Of a DNA stretch of 64,000 nucleotides, positions 48,792 through 57,097 are shown piece by piece. Below the pieces are notes generated by a model, which made no database searches, had not been told where the DNA came from, and saw only the letters and a list, made by a program, of their open reading frames with translations. How positions within the stretch are numbered: position 1 is the stretch's first letter; each line of letters opens with the position of its first letter. The position numbers and the translations under genes were made by a program. Origin of the DNA: Actinomycetota bacterium (GTDB lineage: Bacteria > Actinomycetota > Geothermincolia > Fen-727 > Anoxymicrobiaceae); NCBI GenBank assembly GCA_018831265.1, contig JAHJCO010000023.1:124001-188000 (forward strand). Direction: 5' to 3'.

Positions 48792-49820
48792 TCACTGTTT
48801 CCAGGTAGAGCGGTCCTGCTCGCGGGGTCGCAGGCGGCCCTCCAGGAACCCGAACCCGTAGACCGCTAGAGTGATGAGGCAGGCCGGGACGTGGAGCGCC
48901 CAGGCTCCCGCGTCCCCGCTCTTCCGGTAACCCCGCAGCGCCTGCCCGGCCAGCGGGACCACCGTCAGGCAGTAAAGCACGAACCGGGCCAGCCCCGCCT
49001 TCTTCTGGCTGCTCCAGGGGTACCCGCGCATCCCGCGGGAGCTGTAGTAGGAGTAGTCCCGGATGCGCCGCTTCTGCTTCCGGGCGAAGGTGCGAAGCCC
49101 AGTGCCGTAGAGGTGAACGATGCCCGTGTTGACCTTGGCGAAGCGGTCGTGGCCGCGCTCCACCAGTCCGTGCACGACGTCGATGTCGAACAGGTAGTCG
49201 CCAACCCCCAGCTCCTCGAGCAGGGCCCTCCTGACCAGGAAGCCGTTCGCACCGATGGTGGGGATGGCATCGGGCCTCAGGGTGACCTCCAGGTAGTCCC
49301 CCATATCCCGCTGGGCGACGTCCAGCCCGGTCCACTTCCCCGAGAGCGCGCACATCCGGTCGTAGTTCCCCAGGAAGTAGCAGATCGGATCGTTCATCCC
49401 CAGGAGAGCGCAGTAGCGGGTCAGAGTGCTGTCGCAGTCCCGGTGGGTGTACTCCAGGGGCTCGCTCCCGGCCACAGCGCCGTCGGCGAAGGGCATGACC
49501 ATGTGCGAGAGCCAGCCCGCGTCCGGTAGGATGTTGTCGCTGTCGACGAGCGCCACTACCTCACCGGCGGCATGCCTGAGCCCTGCGGCCTTGCCGGCCT
49601 CGCCGGTCCTCAAGGGGTTCTCGACCACGACGCACCCGTGCTTTTCCGCGATCTCGACCGTACCGTCGGACGAGCCGCCGTCCGCGACGACTATCTCCAC
49701 GGGGCCGGGGTAGTCCTGTTCGCGGATGCTGCGCAGGCACGCGGGCAGCGGCCCGGCGGCGTTCAGGGTGGGGATTATGACGGTTATCGAGGGGTAGCGG
49801 GCGGCGTCTTCCTCGTTCAG
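48792..49820 (-). CDS. GT2 glycosyltransferase, probable CTG start
   Basis: The open frame has no ATG/GTG/TTG before GTG 49700, yet the 40 codons upstream encode the start of a GT2 fold (SITVIIPTLNAAGPLPACLRS, then IREQDYP). A CTG at 49820 overlaps the stop of the Gfo/Idh/MocA gene (CTGA), with GGGGGT 7-8 nt upstream. With it the protein has 342 aa: EIVVADGGSSDGTVEI, VVALVDSDNILPDAGWL (DXD equivalent), IGANGFLVRRALLEELG, then two hydrophobic C-terminal helices. The GT2 enzyme probably adds a sugar to the lipid-linked glycan. Acceptor unknown. Confidence 0.85.
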   Translation of the reverse strand: MNEEDAARYPSITVIIPTLNAAGPLPACLRSIREQDYPGPVEIVVADGGSSDGTVEIAEKHGCVVVENPLRTGEAGKAAGLRHAAGEVVALVDSDNILPDAGWLSHMVMPFADGAVAGSEPLEYTHRDCDSTLTRYCALLGMNDPICYFLGNYDRMCALSGKWTGLDVAQRDMGDYLEVTLRPDAIPTIGANGFLVRRALLEELGVGDYLFDIDVVHGLVERGHDRFAKVNTGIVHLYGTGLRTFARKQKRRIRDYSYYSSRGMRGYPWSSQKKAGLARFVLYCLTVVPLAGQALRGYRKSGDAGAWALHVPACLITLAVYGFGFLEGRLRPREQDRSTWKQ

Positions 49821-50806
49821 GCCGGCACCCCCGGTACGCCCGCGGCCTCCATGACCCTCCCGGCCAGCTCCAGGGCCCGCACCCCGTCATCGGCGGTCAC
49901 GGCAGGCTCGGAGCGGTCCCTGACGGATTCAATGAAGCTCTCCAGCTCGAGGCGCAGCGGCTCTCCGTACCGGCTCAGGTAAGGTATCTCCGTCACCGAG
50001 ACCTGCTTGTACCCCATGCGCTCGTCGTAGACGAAGTCGTTGGAGATGAGGTGGTGCAGGGAGATGGTCTGACGCAGCAGGTCCGCCGCGATAAACAGGT
50101 CCGGCTGCGTGACCGATAGAGTCCTTACCTTGGCCTGGCTCACCCGGCTCGCCGTAAAGCCGGCCAACGTCCCGCCCTCGAACCGGACCAGGGCCGAGGC
50201 TATGTCCTCGCTCTCCGACTCGACGCTGCGGGCTACCGCCTGCACCGAGGCGACCTCGTCGCCCACCAGCGACAGCACCAGGTCCAGGTCGTGGATCATG
50301 AGGTCGAGCGTGACCCCCGTCTTTCCGACCCAGGTGGGTATGAACGGGCTCAGCCTCTCGCAGGAGATATAGATAGGGTCGTCCACCAGGCGGGGCAGCT
50401 CCAGGCAGACCGGGTTGAACCTCTCCACGTGCCCGACCTGCAGCACGTGCCCTGCCTCGCGGGCCAGGGTCGCCAGCCCGCGGCCCTCCTCGACGGAGGA
50501 CGCGATGGGTTTCTCCACCAGCACGTCCAGGCCAGCCCTCATGGCCCGGGAGGCGAAATCGAAGTGGAGCGCGGTGGGCAGCGCAACGACCACGGCCCGG
50601 CACGACTCCATCAGTGCATCGGGGTCGCGGAAAAACTCCAGGTCCTGCCTGCGGCAGTACTCGCCGACCTCCTCGTAGGCCTCGTCAAAGACGCCGACCA
50701 GCCGAACACCGGGCATGGAGGCGAGCACGCGCGCGTGGTTCCTGCCCATGTACCCGGCGCCCAGCAGTCCGACCGGCACCGCTTCCTGCTCAGGTACCCG
50801 ACCCAA
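49817..50806 (-). CDS. Gfo/Idh/MocA family NAD(P)-dependent sugar dehydrogenase
   Basis: A 329-aa protein with the Rossmann motif VGLLGAGYMGRNHARVL, the family motif VLVEKPIASSVEEG (catalytic EKP), QVGHVERFNPV and GVTLDLMIHDLDLVLSLVG with the His/Asp pair. It oxidises a sugar or inositol ring, probably a nucleotide sugar destined for this glycan (WlbA-like). TTG 50806 is preceded by AAAGAGGTCCGAG. It is co-transcribed with the GT2 gene behind it (4-nt CTGA overlap). Confidence 0.92.
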   Translation of the reverse strand: MGRVPEQEAVPVGLLGAGYMGRNHARVLASMPGVRLVGVFDEAYEEVGEYCRRQDLEFFRDPDALMESCRAVVVALPTALHFDFASRAMRAGLDVLVEKPIASSVEEGRGLATLAREAGHVLQVGHVERFNPVCLELPRLVDDPIYISCERLSPFIPTWVGKTGVTLDLMIHDLDLVLSLVGDEVASVQAVARSVESESEDIASALVRFEGGTLAGFTASRVSQAKVRTLSVTQPDLFIAADLLRQTISLHHLISNDFVYDERMGYKQVSVTEIPYLSRYGEPLRLELESFIESVRDRSEPAVTADDGVRALELAGRVMEAAGVPGVPA

Positions 50807-51267
50807 ACTCGGACCTCTTTCGTCGATTGCACTGCCATCAATATCTTACACCACGAACGACCCGGGACGGGCGCGCGCACCTGCCCGGGGTGGGGGCTGA
50901 CCCCGCGATAAGGCCCGACCCCTGTATCGGGTGGGACTGACACGCGACACTGCCGGACGCTTGGTGTCAAAGACTTGAATCACAATGATTTACTAAATCA
51001 ACAATATTAGAATTTAACAACATGAATAACGGTCAGGGTGGGCTTGAGCCCGGTATCGGGGCGATTTCTGTGGTTGTTGATGCGTCGATCGACTACTGTT
51101 GATGATGTTGTTCAAGCCTTTGACACCGTGGTCAACTGGACACCGCGGGGAACCTGGGGATGGGCTCGTGGTGTACTATACAGGCAGGCCGGACCCCGGC
51201 CGACTTTTGAGCGCGGATAAGCCGCGCGCGTACCACTGGCGGGTGATCAGCGATCGAACGGCCCAGA
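50807..51267. other. 461-bp divergent spacer without a gene
   Basis: Between the divergent Gfo/Idh/MocA and GT4 genes. It holds a GGGGCTGACCCC palindrome (50894-50905), the IR-flanked AT-rich element at 50963-51127 and a TATACA (51176) that may be a -10 box for the GT4 gene. Open frames here lack coding character. Confidence 0.65.
50963..51127. repeat. 165-bp AT-rich element with terminal inverted repeats (MITE-like)
   Basis: The left end GGTGTCAAAGACTTGAATCA is matched on the other strand by the right end GGTGTCAAAGGCTTGAACAA (ending 51127), so the first 20 or so bases are inverted copies with few differences. The inside is far more AT-rich than the surroundings (51000-51025) and contains no gene. 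The form fits a miniature inverted-repeat element, but no target-site duplication is obvious and no second copy is in the window. Confidence 0.6.
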
Positions 51268-52392
51268 GTGTTGGTCCTTACCTCGGTCTTCGCGGGGGGC
51301 AGCTGGATCTGTATCGAGAAGGTGCTGGAAAGGCTCGATCCCAGCCCCTCCGAGGTGCTGGTCCTGGGCCTGGGCCGCCTCTTCCACCGCAGGGAGAACC
51401 TGCGCTACTTCACGATCCCCTACCCGCGCTTCGACCGCTGGGGCTACATCACCGCTTACAGCCCGGTGCTGGGCTTCCTCTGGAACCTGCCGCTGCTGCT
51501 GGTCGGGACCGTTGCGCTGCTGGTGCACAGGCCCAGGATGGTCATAAGCAACGGCTTCGCCCTGGGCATGGTCACGGCCCCGCTGGTGCGCATCCTGGGG
51601 AGCCGCTCGGTTGTGATGTTCCACGGCTACATAGGCGGTTACCTTGGGAGGCTCGAGCCCATCGCGAAGTGGCTGGGGGGAAAGCTCGACCTCGCGGTGG
51701 TGAACTCGCGGGGCAGCCACGAGGACGCCACCAGGGTCATCGATCCCTCGCGCGTGGTGGTGAGCGAGCACTCGGCCGACCCGTTCTTCTTCGCCGAGCC
51801 GGTGCCCGAGCGGGAGCCCGGCGCCCCATTGACGGTGTTCTTCGTGGGCAGGCTGGACCCCGACAAGTACGTCTATCCCCTCATCGAGGTGGCCCGCCGC
51901 CTGGTGGGCGAGCCCGGGTTCCGGTTCGTCTTCGCGGGGGTAGGCAAGTTCCAGCGCGAGGTCGAGGAGCTGGCCCGCGCCGCCTCCAACGTCGAGTACC
52001 CCGGGTACGTGAGCGACCGGGGCGCGATGCGCTCGATGTACCGCGAGGCGGATGCGGTCTGGTCGTTCGCCGACGTGACCTACCTGGCCCTGCCGGCGGT
52101 GGAGGCCCTTGCCTGCGGCACGCCCATCATCGTATCGCGCTACGCGGCGCTGTCCCAGCTGCTCTCACAGGCGCTGGAGATCGACCGCGGCCTGGTACCG
52201 CCGGAGGCCGGCTGGATAATCGACCCGGACGACATCGACTACATCGAGGCCCTGCTCCGTGGGCTGGAGCGCGACGGCGTGGCTCCTGAGATGCGGCGGG
52301 CGGCCCGCGACCTGGCGCTGCGCCGCTATGGCGACGCGAACCTCGACGAGGTGATGGTGCGGGTGAGGGCCCTGATGGGGGAGGCGCGGTGA
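51268..52392 (+). CDS. GT4-type glycosyltransferase
   Basis: A 374-aa GT-B fold enzyme. The N-domain contains MVISNGFALGMVTAPLVRILG and VVMFHGYIGGYLGRLEPIAKWL. The C-domain has LTVFFVGRLDPDKYVYPLIEVARRL, RFVFAGVGKFQREVEELA, and VTYLALPAVEALACGTPIIVS with the glutamate of the nucleotide-sugar site. It transfers a sugar to a lipid or glycan acceptor at the membrane. GTG 51268 is the first start in frame, with only a weak ribosome binding site. It is coupled to wecB by a GTGA overlap. Confidence 0.9.
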   Translation: MLVLTSVFAGGSWICIEKVLERLDPSPSEVLVLGLGRLFHRRENLRYFTIPYPRFDRWGYITAYSPVLGFLWNLPLLLVGTVALLVHRPRMVISNGFALGMVTAPLVRILGSRSVVMFHGYIGGYLGRLEPIAKWLGGKLDLAVVNSRGSHEDATRVIDPSRVVVSEHSADPFFFAEPVPEREPGAPLTVFFVGRLDPDKYVYPLIEVARRLVGEPGFRFVFAGVGKFQREVEELARAASNVEYPGYVSDRGAMRSMYREADAVWSFADVTYLALPAVEALACGTPIIVSRYAALSQLLSQALEIDRGLVPPEAGWIIDPDDIDYIEALLRGLERDGVAPEMRRAARDLALRRYGDANLDEVMVRVRALMGEAR

Positions 52393-53495
52393 CAAGCAGG
52401 ATCATCTACGTCGTTGGCACCCGCCCCGAGATTATCCGCTCCGCGGGTGTCATCGAGGCGATGTCGGCCGATCCCGATATCGACCTCACGGTGGTGCACT
52501 CCGGGCAGCACTACGACTACCTCATGGACCGGGTGTTCTTCGAGGGGCTCGGCGTTCCGTACCCTGAAGTGAACCTCGACGTCGGCAGCGGCAGCGCCGC
52601 GCGCCAGACGGCGGGAATACTGGAGAGTTTCGAGGGTGTGCTCGAGCGTCTGCACCCCGGCCTGGTAGCCGTATTCGGGGACACGAACTCTTCCCTGGCA
52701 ACGGCACTGTGCGCGGCCAGGTTCCCGGTGCCGGTCGCCCACCTGGAGGCGGGCTGCCGGGAGTGGGAGCTGGACGTGCCCGAGGAGATCAACCGCCGCC
52801 TGATAGACCACTGCTCGCGCCTGCTGCTCGCGGTCTCGCCCGGGTGTGTGGCCAACCTGGAGGCGGAACACGCTCCCGGCGACGTCTTCAACACCGGCGA
52901 CCCGCTCTACGGAGTCTACCTGGAGCACTTCGACCGCGAGAGGGCCTCGGGCACCATCGCGGGCATGGACCTGGAGATCGGCGGCTACGCGGTGCTCACG
53001 GTGCACCGCCAGGGGAACGTGGACGACCCGGAACGGCTGCTGGACATCCTCTCTACGCTGGAACGATCCGGCGTCCTGTTCGTGCTCCCGGTGCACCCCC
53101 GCACCTCCCGGGTGCTGGAGGATGCCGGGTACCGGCCGGGCGCCGGCCTGCGCTTGATAGAGCCCCTGGACTATGAGGGGATGCTGGACCTGCTCTCGGG
53201 CGCGGTGCTCGCCGTAACCGATTCGGGAGGCCTGCAGAAGGAGGCTTTCTGGTCCGGCGTCCCCTGCGTGACGCTCCGCGAGCACACGGCCTGGCACGAG
53301 ACCGTGGAGCTGGGCGCGAACTTCCTGGCGGGCCGGAGGAGCGAAAGGCTGGCCGAGGCCGTGGAGCACGTGCTCGCCCACAGGGACGAGATCGCCTCGC
53401 GGATAGAGGGCGCGGATAATCCCTACTACCGGCCGGACACGACCGCGGAGACGGTACGGCTTCTCAAGGAGTACGCGGGAAAGCCCTGGGACTGA
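52389..53495 (+). CDS. wecB: UDP-N-acetylglucosamine 2-epimerase (non-hydrolysing type)
   Basis: A 368-aa protein: IYVVGTRPEIIRSAGVIEAM, VVHSGQHYDYLMDRVFF, VAVFGDTNSSLATALCAARF, PVAHLEAGCREWELDVPEEINRRLIDHCS, LTVHRQGNVDDPERL and VTDSGGLQKEAFWSGVPCVTLRE. These are all the signatures of WecB/MnaA-type epimerases, which make UDP-ManNAc from UDP-GlcNAc, or of close relatives acting on related sugars. GAGCRE in place of the usual GLRT-type motif suggests a subfamily variant. It lies directly behind the GT4 gene. Confidence 0.9.
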   Translation: MTSRIIYVVGTRPEIIRSAGVIEAMSADPDIDLTVVHSGQHYDYLMDRVFFEGLGVPYPEVNLDVGSGSAARQTAGILESFEGVLERLHPGLVAVFGDTNSSLATALCAARFPVPVAHLEAGCREWELDVPEEINRRLIDHCSRLLLAVSPGCVANLEAEHAPGDVFNTGDPLYGVYLEHFDRERASGTIAGMDLEIGGYAVLTVHRQGNVDDPERLLDILSTLERSGVLFVLPVHPRTSRVLEDAGYRPGAGLRLIEPLDYEGMLDLLSGAVLAVTDSGGLQKEAFWSGVPCVTLREHTAWHETVELGANFLAGRRSERLAEAVEHVLAHRDEIASRIEGADNPYYRPDTTAETVRLLKEYAGKPWD

Positions 53496-53500
53496 ACGTG

Positions 53501-53664
53501 TGAAAGAAAACCTCAGACCACTTCTTTCACCGATGAATGAAACAAGACCTCAGACCACTTCTTTCACCAATGAATGAAACAAGACCTCAGACATCTTCCT
53601 GCACTGTGACAACAGGCTGATCGGCCTCAACGAGTGCAACAAGACGTGCTGAGGTCTTCTTTCA
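53501..53664. repeat. Four 29-30-bp palindromic units between convergent genes
   Basis: Units at 53501-53529 (TGAAAGAAA arm), 53538-53566 and 53575-53603 (TGAAACAAG arm) are forward. The unit at 53635-53664 (30 bp, core GCTGAGGTC) is in the reverse sense. The last two units with the sequence between them form a block that recurs at 59646-59736 with small changes. Confidence 0.88.
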
Positions 53665-53683
53665 TTACGGCCTGAGCTCCGCC

Positions 53684-54403
53684 TCATTCAGCCCTGACCT
53701 CACCCGCGTCGGCGGCGGGCACCCCGATGTAGATCCTTCCGGGCGGCACGTTCTCCAACACCACCGCGCCCATGCCGATGACCGCCCCCGGCCCTACGCG
53801 TACCCCGCTGAGCAGCCGTGCCCCCGCCCCGATGGAGACCCCGTTACAAATGACCGGGCCCTCGAGCGCGGGCTCGGGCCACATGGAGAGGTAGCGGTCG
53901 TTGGTGGTCACGACGCAGGGACCCACGAACACGTCCGATCCGATCGACGTCCCGGCCGTCACGTACGCGGCGGTCTGTATCCTGGACCCGTCCCCCACCG
54001 AGACCCCGTCCTCGAGGGTCACCATGCGACCGATGAGCACGCGGTCACCGAAGGTGCACCCTTCCCTCACGGCGGCAAGGTCCCCGACGTAGCACTCCCG
54101 TCCGAAGGTGCTCCCCTCGTACAGCACGGCCGAGGCACCGATGACGGTCCCCTCGCCCAGGACCAGCCGCCCGCCCTGAGCGACCGTCCGGGTGCTCGCC
54201 GCTCCCGCACGCGGGCTCCGGCCCAGCACGCTCCTGGGCCCCACCCTGACCCGGTCGGCCAGGACGCAACCGGGCAGGACCACGGCCCCGTGTCCGAGCA
54301 CGACCCTGTCACCGATCTCCGCGCGCTCTCCCACCACCACATCGACGCCGAACTCACAATCCGCGCCGATGGCTGCATCCGGCGAGATACGCGACTCAGC
54401 CAT
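53684..54403 (-). CDS. Hexapeptide-repeat (left-handed beta-helix) acyltransferase
   Basis: A 239-aa protein made of [LIV]GxxxxV-type hexapeptides throughout (AIGADCEFGVDVVVGERAEIGDRV, TVIGASAVLYEGSTFG, SIGAGARLLSGVRVGPGAVIG). It ends with the loop NVPPGRIYIGVPA typical of sugar-O/N-acyltransferases such as WlbB. A likely active-site loop TTNDRYLSMWPEPALEGPVI replaces the usual His motif. It would acylate an amino or hydroxy group on a nucleotide sugar. It overlaps the GT4 gene by 8 nt. Confidence 0.9.
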   Translation of the reverse strand: MAESRISPDAAIGADCEFGVDVVVGERAEIGDRVVLGHGAVVLPGCVLADRVRVGPRSVLGRSPRAGAASTRTVAQGGRLVLGEGTVIGASAVLYEGSTFGRECYVGDLAAVREGCTFGDRVLIGRMVTLEDGVSVGDGSRIQTAAYVTAGTSIGSDVFVGPCVVTTNDRYLSMWPEPALEGPVICNGVSIGAGARLLSGVRVGPGAVIGMGAVVLENVPPGRIYIGVPAADAGEVRAE

Positions 54404-55634
54404 ACGACGCTCTCCGATCTGCCTCCGGCACGCCGATCACCCCGGCTATGGCCTCGGCCTCCCCGTCAGCGACACTGTGCCAGGTATACCTCTCGCCCAG
54501 CTGTCGGCCACGCTCCGCCAGCTCCCAGCGCAGCTCATCGTCGCCCAGGAGGCGGACCACGGCTGAGGCGAAGGCATCCACGTCGCCCTCCGGGACCGTC
54601 TGGACGGTATCACCGAACACGTCGTGGTAGTGTGGCAGCTCGAAGGCCACCGCCGGCAGCCCGTGCGCCATTCCCTCGAGCAGGCTGATGCCGAAACCCT
54701 CTTCGTGGCTTGGGAAGACGAACACCCTGCTCGAGCACAGTATCTCGTCGAGCCGCTCTCTGGTGACGTACCCTACCATCTCCACGGCGCCCGAGAGACC
54801 GCGGGAGCGGATTCGTTCCTCCAGCTCCCTGACCACGTCGTCCCTCCCGGTGCCGACTATCACCAGCGTGGCGTCTCCCACCGACCGCCGCACCTTCTCC
54901 CAGGCATCGAGCAGCTCGAAGACCCCCTTGCTGGGGTGCAGCCTGCCCATGTAGCAGGCGTCGTAGCGCGGTGCCGGAACAGGGGGCCTCGGGGGCAACT
55001 CGACCCCCATCGCAGTGATGAACACCCTCCGGGGCTCAAAACCCAAGGCCAGCAGCTGGTCCCTGAGCACCGGGTTGTCGACCAACACCAGGTCCGCGGC
55101 GGACTTTATCAGTATCATGCTGAACCGCTGCGCGAGGAACGCGAGCGTGTTGACCAGGCGCGACCCCTCCCTTATCGAAGGTGCCGGGAGGAGATGCCAC
55201 ACGCAGTTGACCCAGCAGGTGCGTTCGCGCCCCAGTACCCGGCGCAGGAAGCACGGCACGGTGTCGCAGAAAAGGTCCGAGGTCCCGTAGAGCAACGCCC
55301 GCGGGGCCCGCCAGGGGAGGACGAAGGGCACAGAGATCATCCGGGCCAGGTACATGAGCACGACCTTGACCAGGTTCTCGCCGTTCCCCAGGTCCAGCGG
55401 GGCTCGCAGGACCGGGCCTTCGTACCTCTCCAGACGCAGGTTCTCCACCCCGCTGGCGCAGGTCTGTACGGTGAGGTCGAGCCCGTCGGCCAGCCAGGCG
55501 GAGGCCACCTCGGTGAAGTGGGTCGTACCGCCAGAGGGCTGGGGCACCCCGGTGAAGCCGTTGGCAAGGAAGATGCACTTCCACCCGGCGAGCGCGCCCG
55601 CTCCCCTCGAGACATTCCCTTCATCCAGACTCAC
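54396..55634 (-). CDS. GT4-type glycosyltransferase
   Basis: A 412-aa GT-B enzyme. The N-domain begins near KCIFLANGFTGVPQPSGGTTHF (a Gly-rich loop). The C-domain shows CYMGRLHPSKGVFELLDAWEKV, LVIVGTGRDDVVRELEERI, GYVTRERLDEILCSSRVFVFPSHEEGFGISLLEGMAHGLPAVAFE with the conserved E-x7-E. I chose GTG 55634, with AGGTAGG a few bases upstream (TTG 55637 is equally possible). The very long open frame upstream is out-of-frame overlap with the radical SAM gene, whose stop lies 9 nt before. Confidence 0.92.
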   Translation of the reverse strand: MSLDEGNVSRGAGALAGWKCIFLANGFTGVPQPSGGTTHFTEVASAWLADGLDLTVQTCASGVENLRLERYEGPVLRAPLDLGNGENLVKVVLMYLARMISVPFVLPWRAPRALLYGTSDLFCDTVPCFLRRVLGRERTCWVNCVWHLLPAPSIREGSRLVNTLAFLAQRFSMILIKSAADLVLVDNPVLRDQLLALGFEPRRVFITAMGVELPPRPPVPAPRYDACYMGRLHPSKGVFELLDAWEKVRRSVGDATLVIVGTGRDDVVRELEERIRSRGLSGAVEMVGYVTRERLDEILCSSRVFVFPSHEEGFGISLLEGMAHGLPAVAFELPHYHDVFGDTVQTVPEGDVDAFASAVVRLLGDDELRWELAERGRQLGERYTWHSVADGEAEAIAGVIGVPEADRRASYG

Positions 55635-55642
55635 CAAACCGC

Positions 55643-57097
55643 CTACCTCTCCCAGAAGCGCATATAGCGCAGGAACGCGTCCAGCAGCCACCACTCGGGC
55701 GCGGGGTTGAAGAAGCGCTTCCTCCAGCGGAAGCGGGCCGATGCGTTCAGCACCCTGTAGGCCAGCGACACTATGCGGCGCCCGTGCAGCACCCCGCGCG
55801 GCCTGTACCGCCTCGCCGTGAAGTCGAAACTGGATATCAGCCCGACCACCCTTATGATATTGCGCCGGCGCCGGTCGAGCCACGGCAGGTTGTTCACGAT
55901 GCCGTATCGATAGGCGCCCCAGCCCTCCAGCGACCCGGGCTCGCGGAAGCCGTGTTCCAGCGCGCGGTCGTAGAGCGGGGTCCCGGGGAAGGGGGTATAA
56001 ATGCTTATGCCCGCGGCGAGATCCGGCTCGATCTCCAGGAGGTCGTCTATGAGGTCGAACGTCTGGAACAGCTCGGCCCGCGTCTCCGACGGGAAGCCTG
56101 CCATGAAGTTCACGCCGCACACCACGCCGTTGTCCCTGAGGTTGCCGGTGGTCTCCATCATCTTCTCGGGGGTGATGCCCTTACAGATCATGTCGAGTAT
56201 CCTTGGGGAGCCCGACTCGCCCCCGAAGGAGATGGTTGCACAGCCGGACTCCTTGAGTAGCTCCAGGAAATCGCGGTCGTACTTGAGCGCGTAGTCGAAC
56301 CGTGAGCTGAGCACCCAGTTGAAGGTCATGCCCCGCTCGATCTTGCCCCTGGCTATCTCGGCGACCCGGCCTCCGTCCACCGCGAAGTTGTCGTCACTCG
56401 GCCATATCTCGTCGGGCCCCAGCTCCGCGAGGATATACTCCATCTCGTCGAGTACGCGCCCCACGGACTTCGCCCGCCAGCGCCGGTGGTGCATGACCTC
56501 GTTGTAGCAGAAGCCGCAGTTGTGAGGGCAGCCGCGGCTGGATTCGAAGTAGACCCGGGTCGGCTTCTCGTGGAAGTGCACGTAGCGCTCTGGCTTGATG
56601 AGGTGGTAGGGGAGCATGGGCAAGGCGTCCAGGTCGATATAGCCCGAGTCCGGTGTTTTCACGAGGTGGCCGCCCTCGAGGTATGTCAAACCGGGTATCT
56701 CTTCCAGGTCCCCTCCCGACTCCAGCGCCGCGATCATCGCGGCCAGGGTAGCCTCGCCCTCCCCGCGGACGACTACGTCGACCAGCGGATGCCTCGCGGT
56801 CTGCTCGGGGGTCATGGTGGGATGGACCCCGCCCCAGACGAGCCTGACCCCGGGAGCCAGCGAGCGGACGCGGGCCGCGGCCTGAAGCGCCCCTTCGATC
56901 TGCGACCCGCTGTAGGTCGAGACGCCCACCAGGTCGAATCCCCTCGGGTCGACCGAGTCGAGTTCCTCCACCTGGGTGTCCAGGACGTGGACCTCGTGGC
57001 CGCCCTCGAGTAGCGCGGCGGCGATCGGCAGCACCGAGTAGGGGAACCTCGGAGCCAGCACCTTCATCCTCGGGTATATCAGGAGGACCCTTGCCAT
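55643..57097 (-). CDS. B12-binding-type radical SAM enzyme 1
   Basis: A 484-aa protein. The N-terminal Rossmann-like cobalamin-binding domain (ARVLLIYPRMKVLAPRFPYSVLPIAAALLEGG, DLVGVSTYSGSQIEGAL, VWGGVHPTMTPE) is followed by the radical SAM core with SRGCPHNCGFCYN (three Cys binding a [4Fe-4S] cluster) and ISFGGESGSPRILDMICKGI. There is no His in the usual B12 DxHxxG motif, as in many members of this group. The ATG at 57097 overlaps the methyltransferase stop (ATGA). It may perform C-methylation or ring rearrangement in the glycan pathway; the substrate is unknown. Confidence 0.92.
   Translation of the reverse strand: MARVLLIYPRMKVLAPRFPYSVLPIAAALLEGGHEVHVLDTQVEELDSVDPRGFDLVGVSTYSGSQIEGALQAAARVRSLAPGVRLVWGGVHPTMTPEQTARHPLVDVVVRGEGEATLAAMIAALESGGDLEEIPGLTYLEGGHLVKTPDSGYIDLDALPMLPYHLIKPERYVHFHEKPTRVYFESSRGCPHNCGFCYNEVMHHRRWRAKSVGRVLDEMEYILAELGPDEIWPSDDNFAVDGGRVAEIARGKIERGMTFNWVLSSRFDYALKYDRDFLELLKESGCATISFGGESGSPRILDMICKGITPEKMMETTGNLRDNGVVCGVNFMAGFPSETRAELFQTFDLIDDLLEIEPDLAAGISIYTPFPGTPLYDRALEHGFREPGSLEGWGAYRYGIVNNLPWLDRRRRNIIRVVGLISSFDFTARRYRPRGVLHGRRIVSLAYRVLNASARFRWRKRFFNPAPEWWLLDAFLRYMRFWER

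Noticed and set aside
55635..56120. N-terminal extension of the GT4 protein to 574 residues
   Set aside because: The extra 160 residues are the out-of-frame reading of the radical SAM gene and have Arg/Pro/Ala shadow composition.
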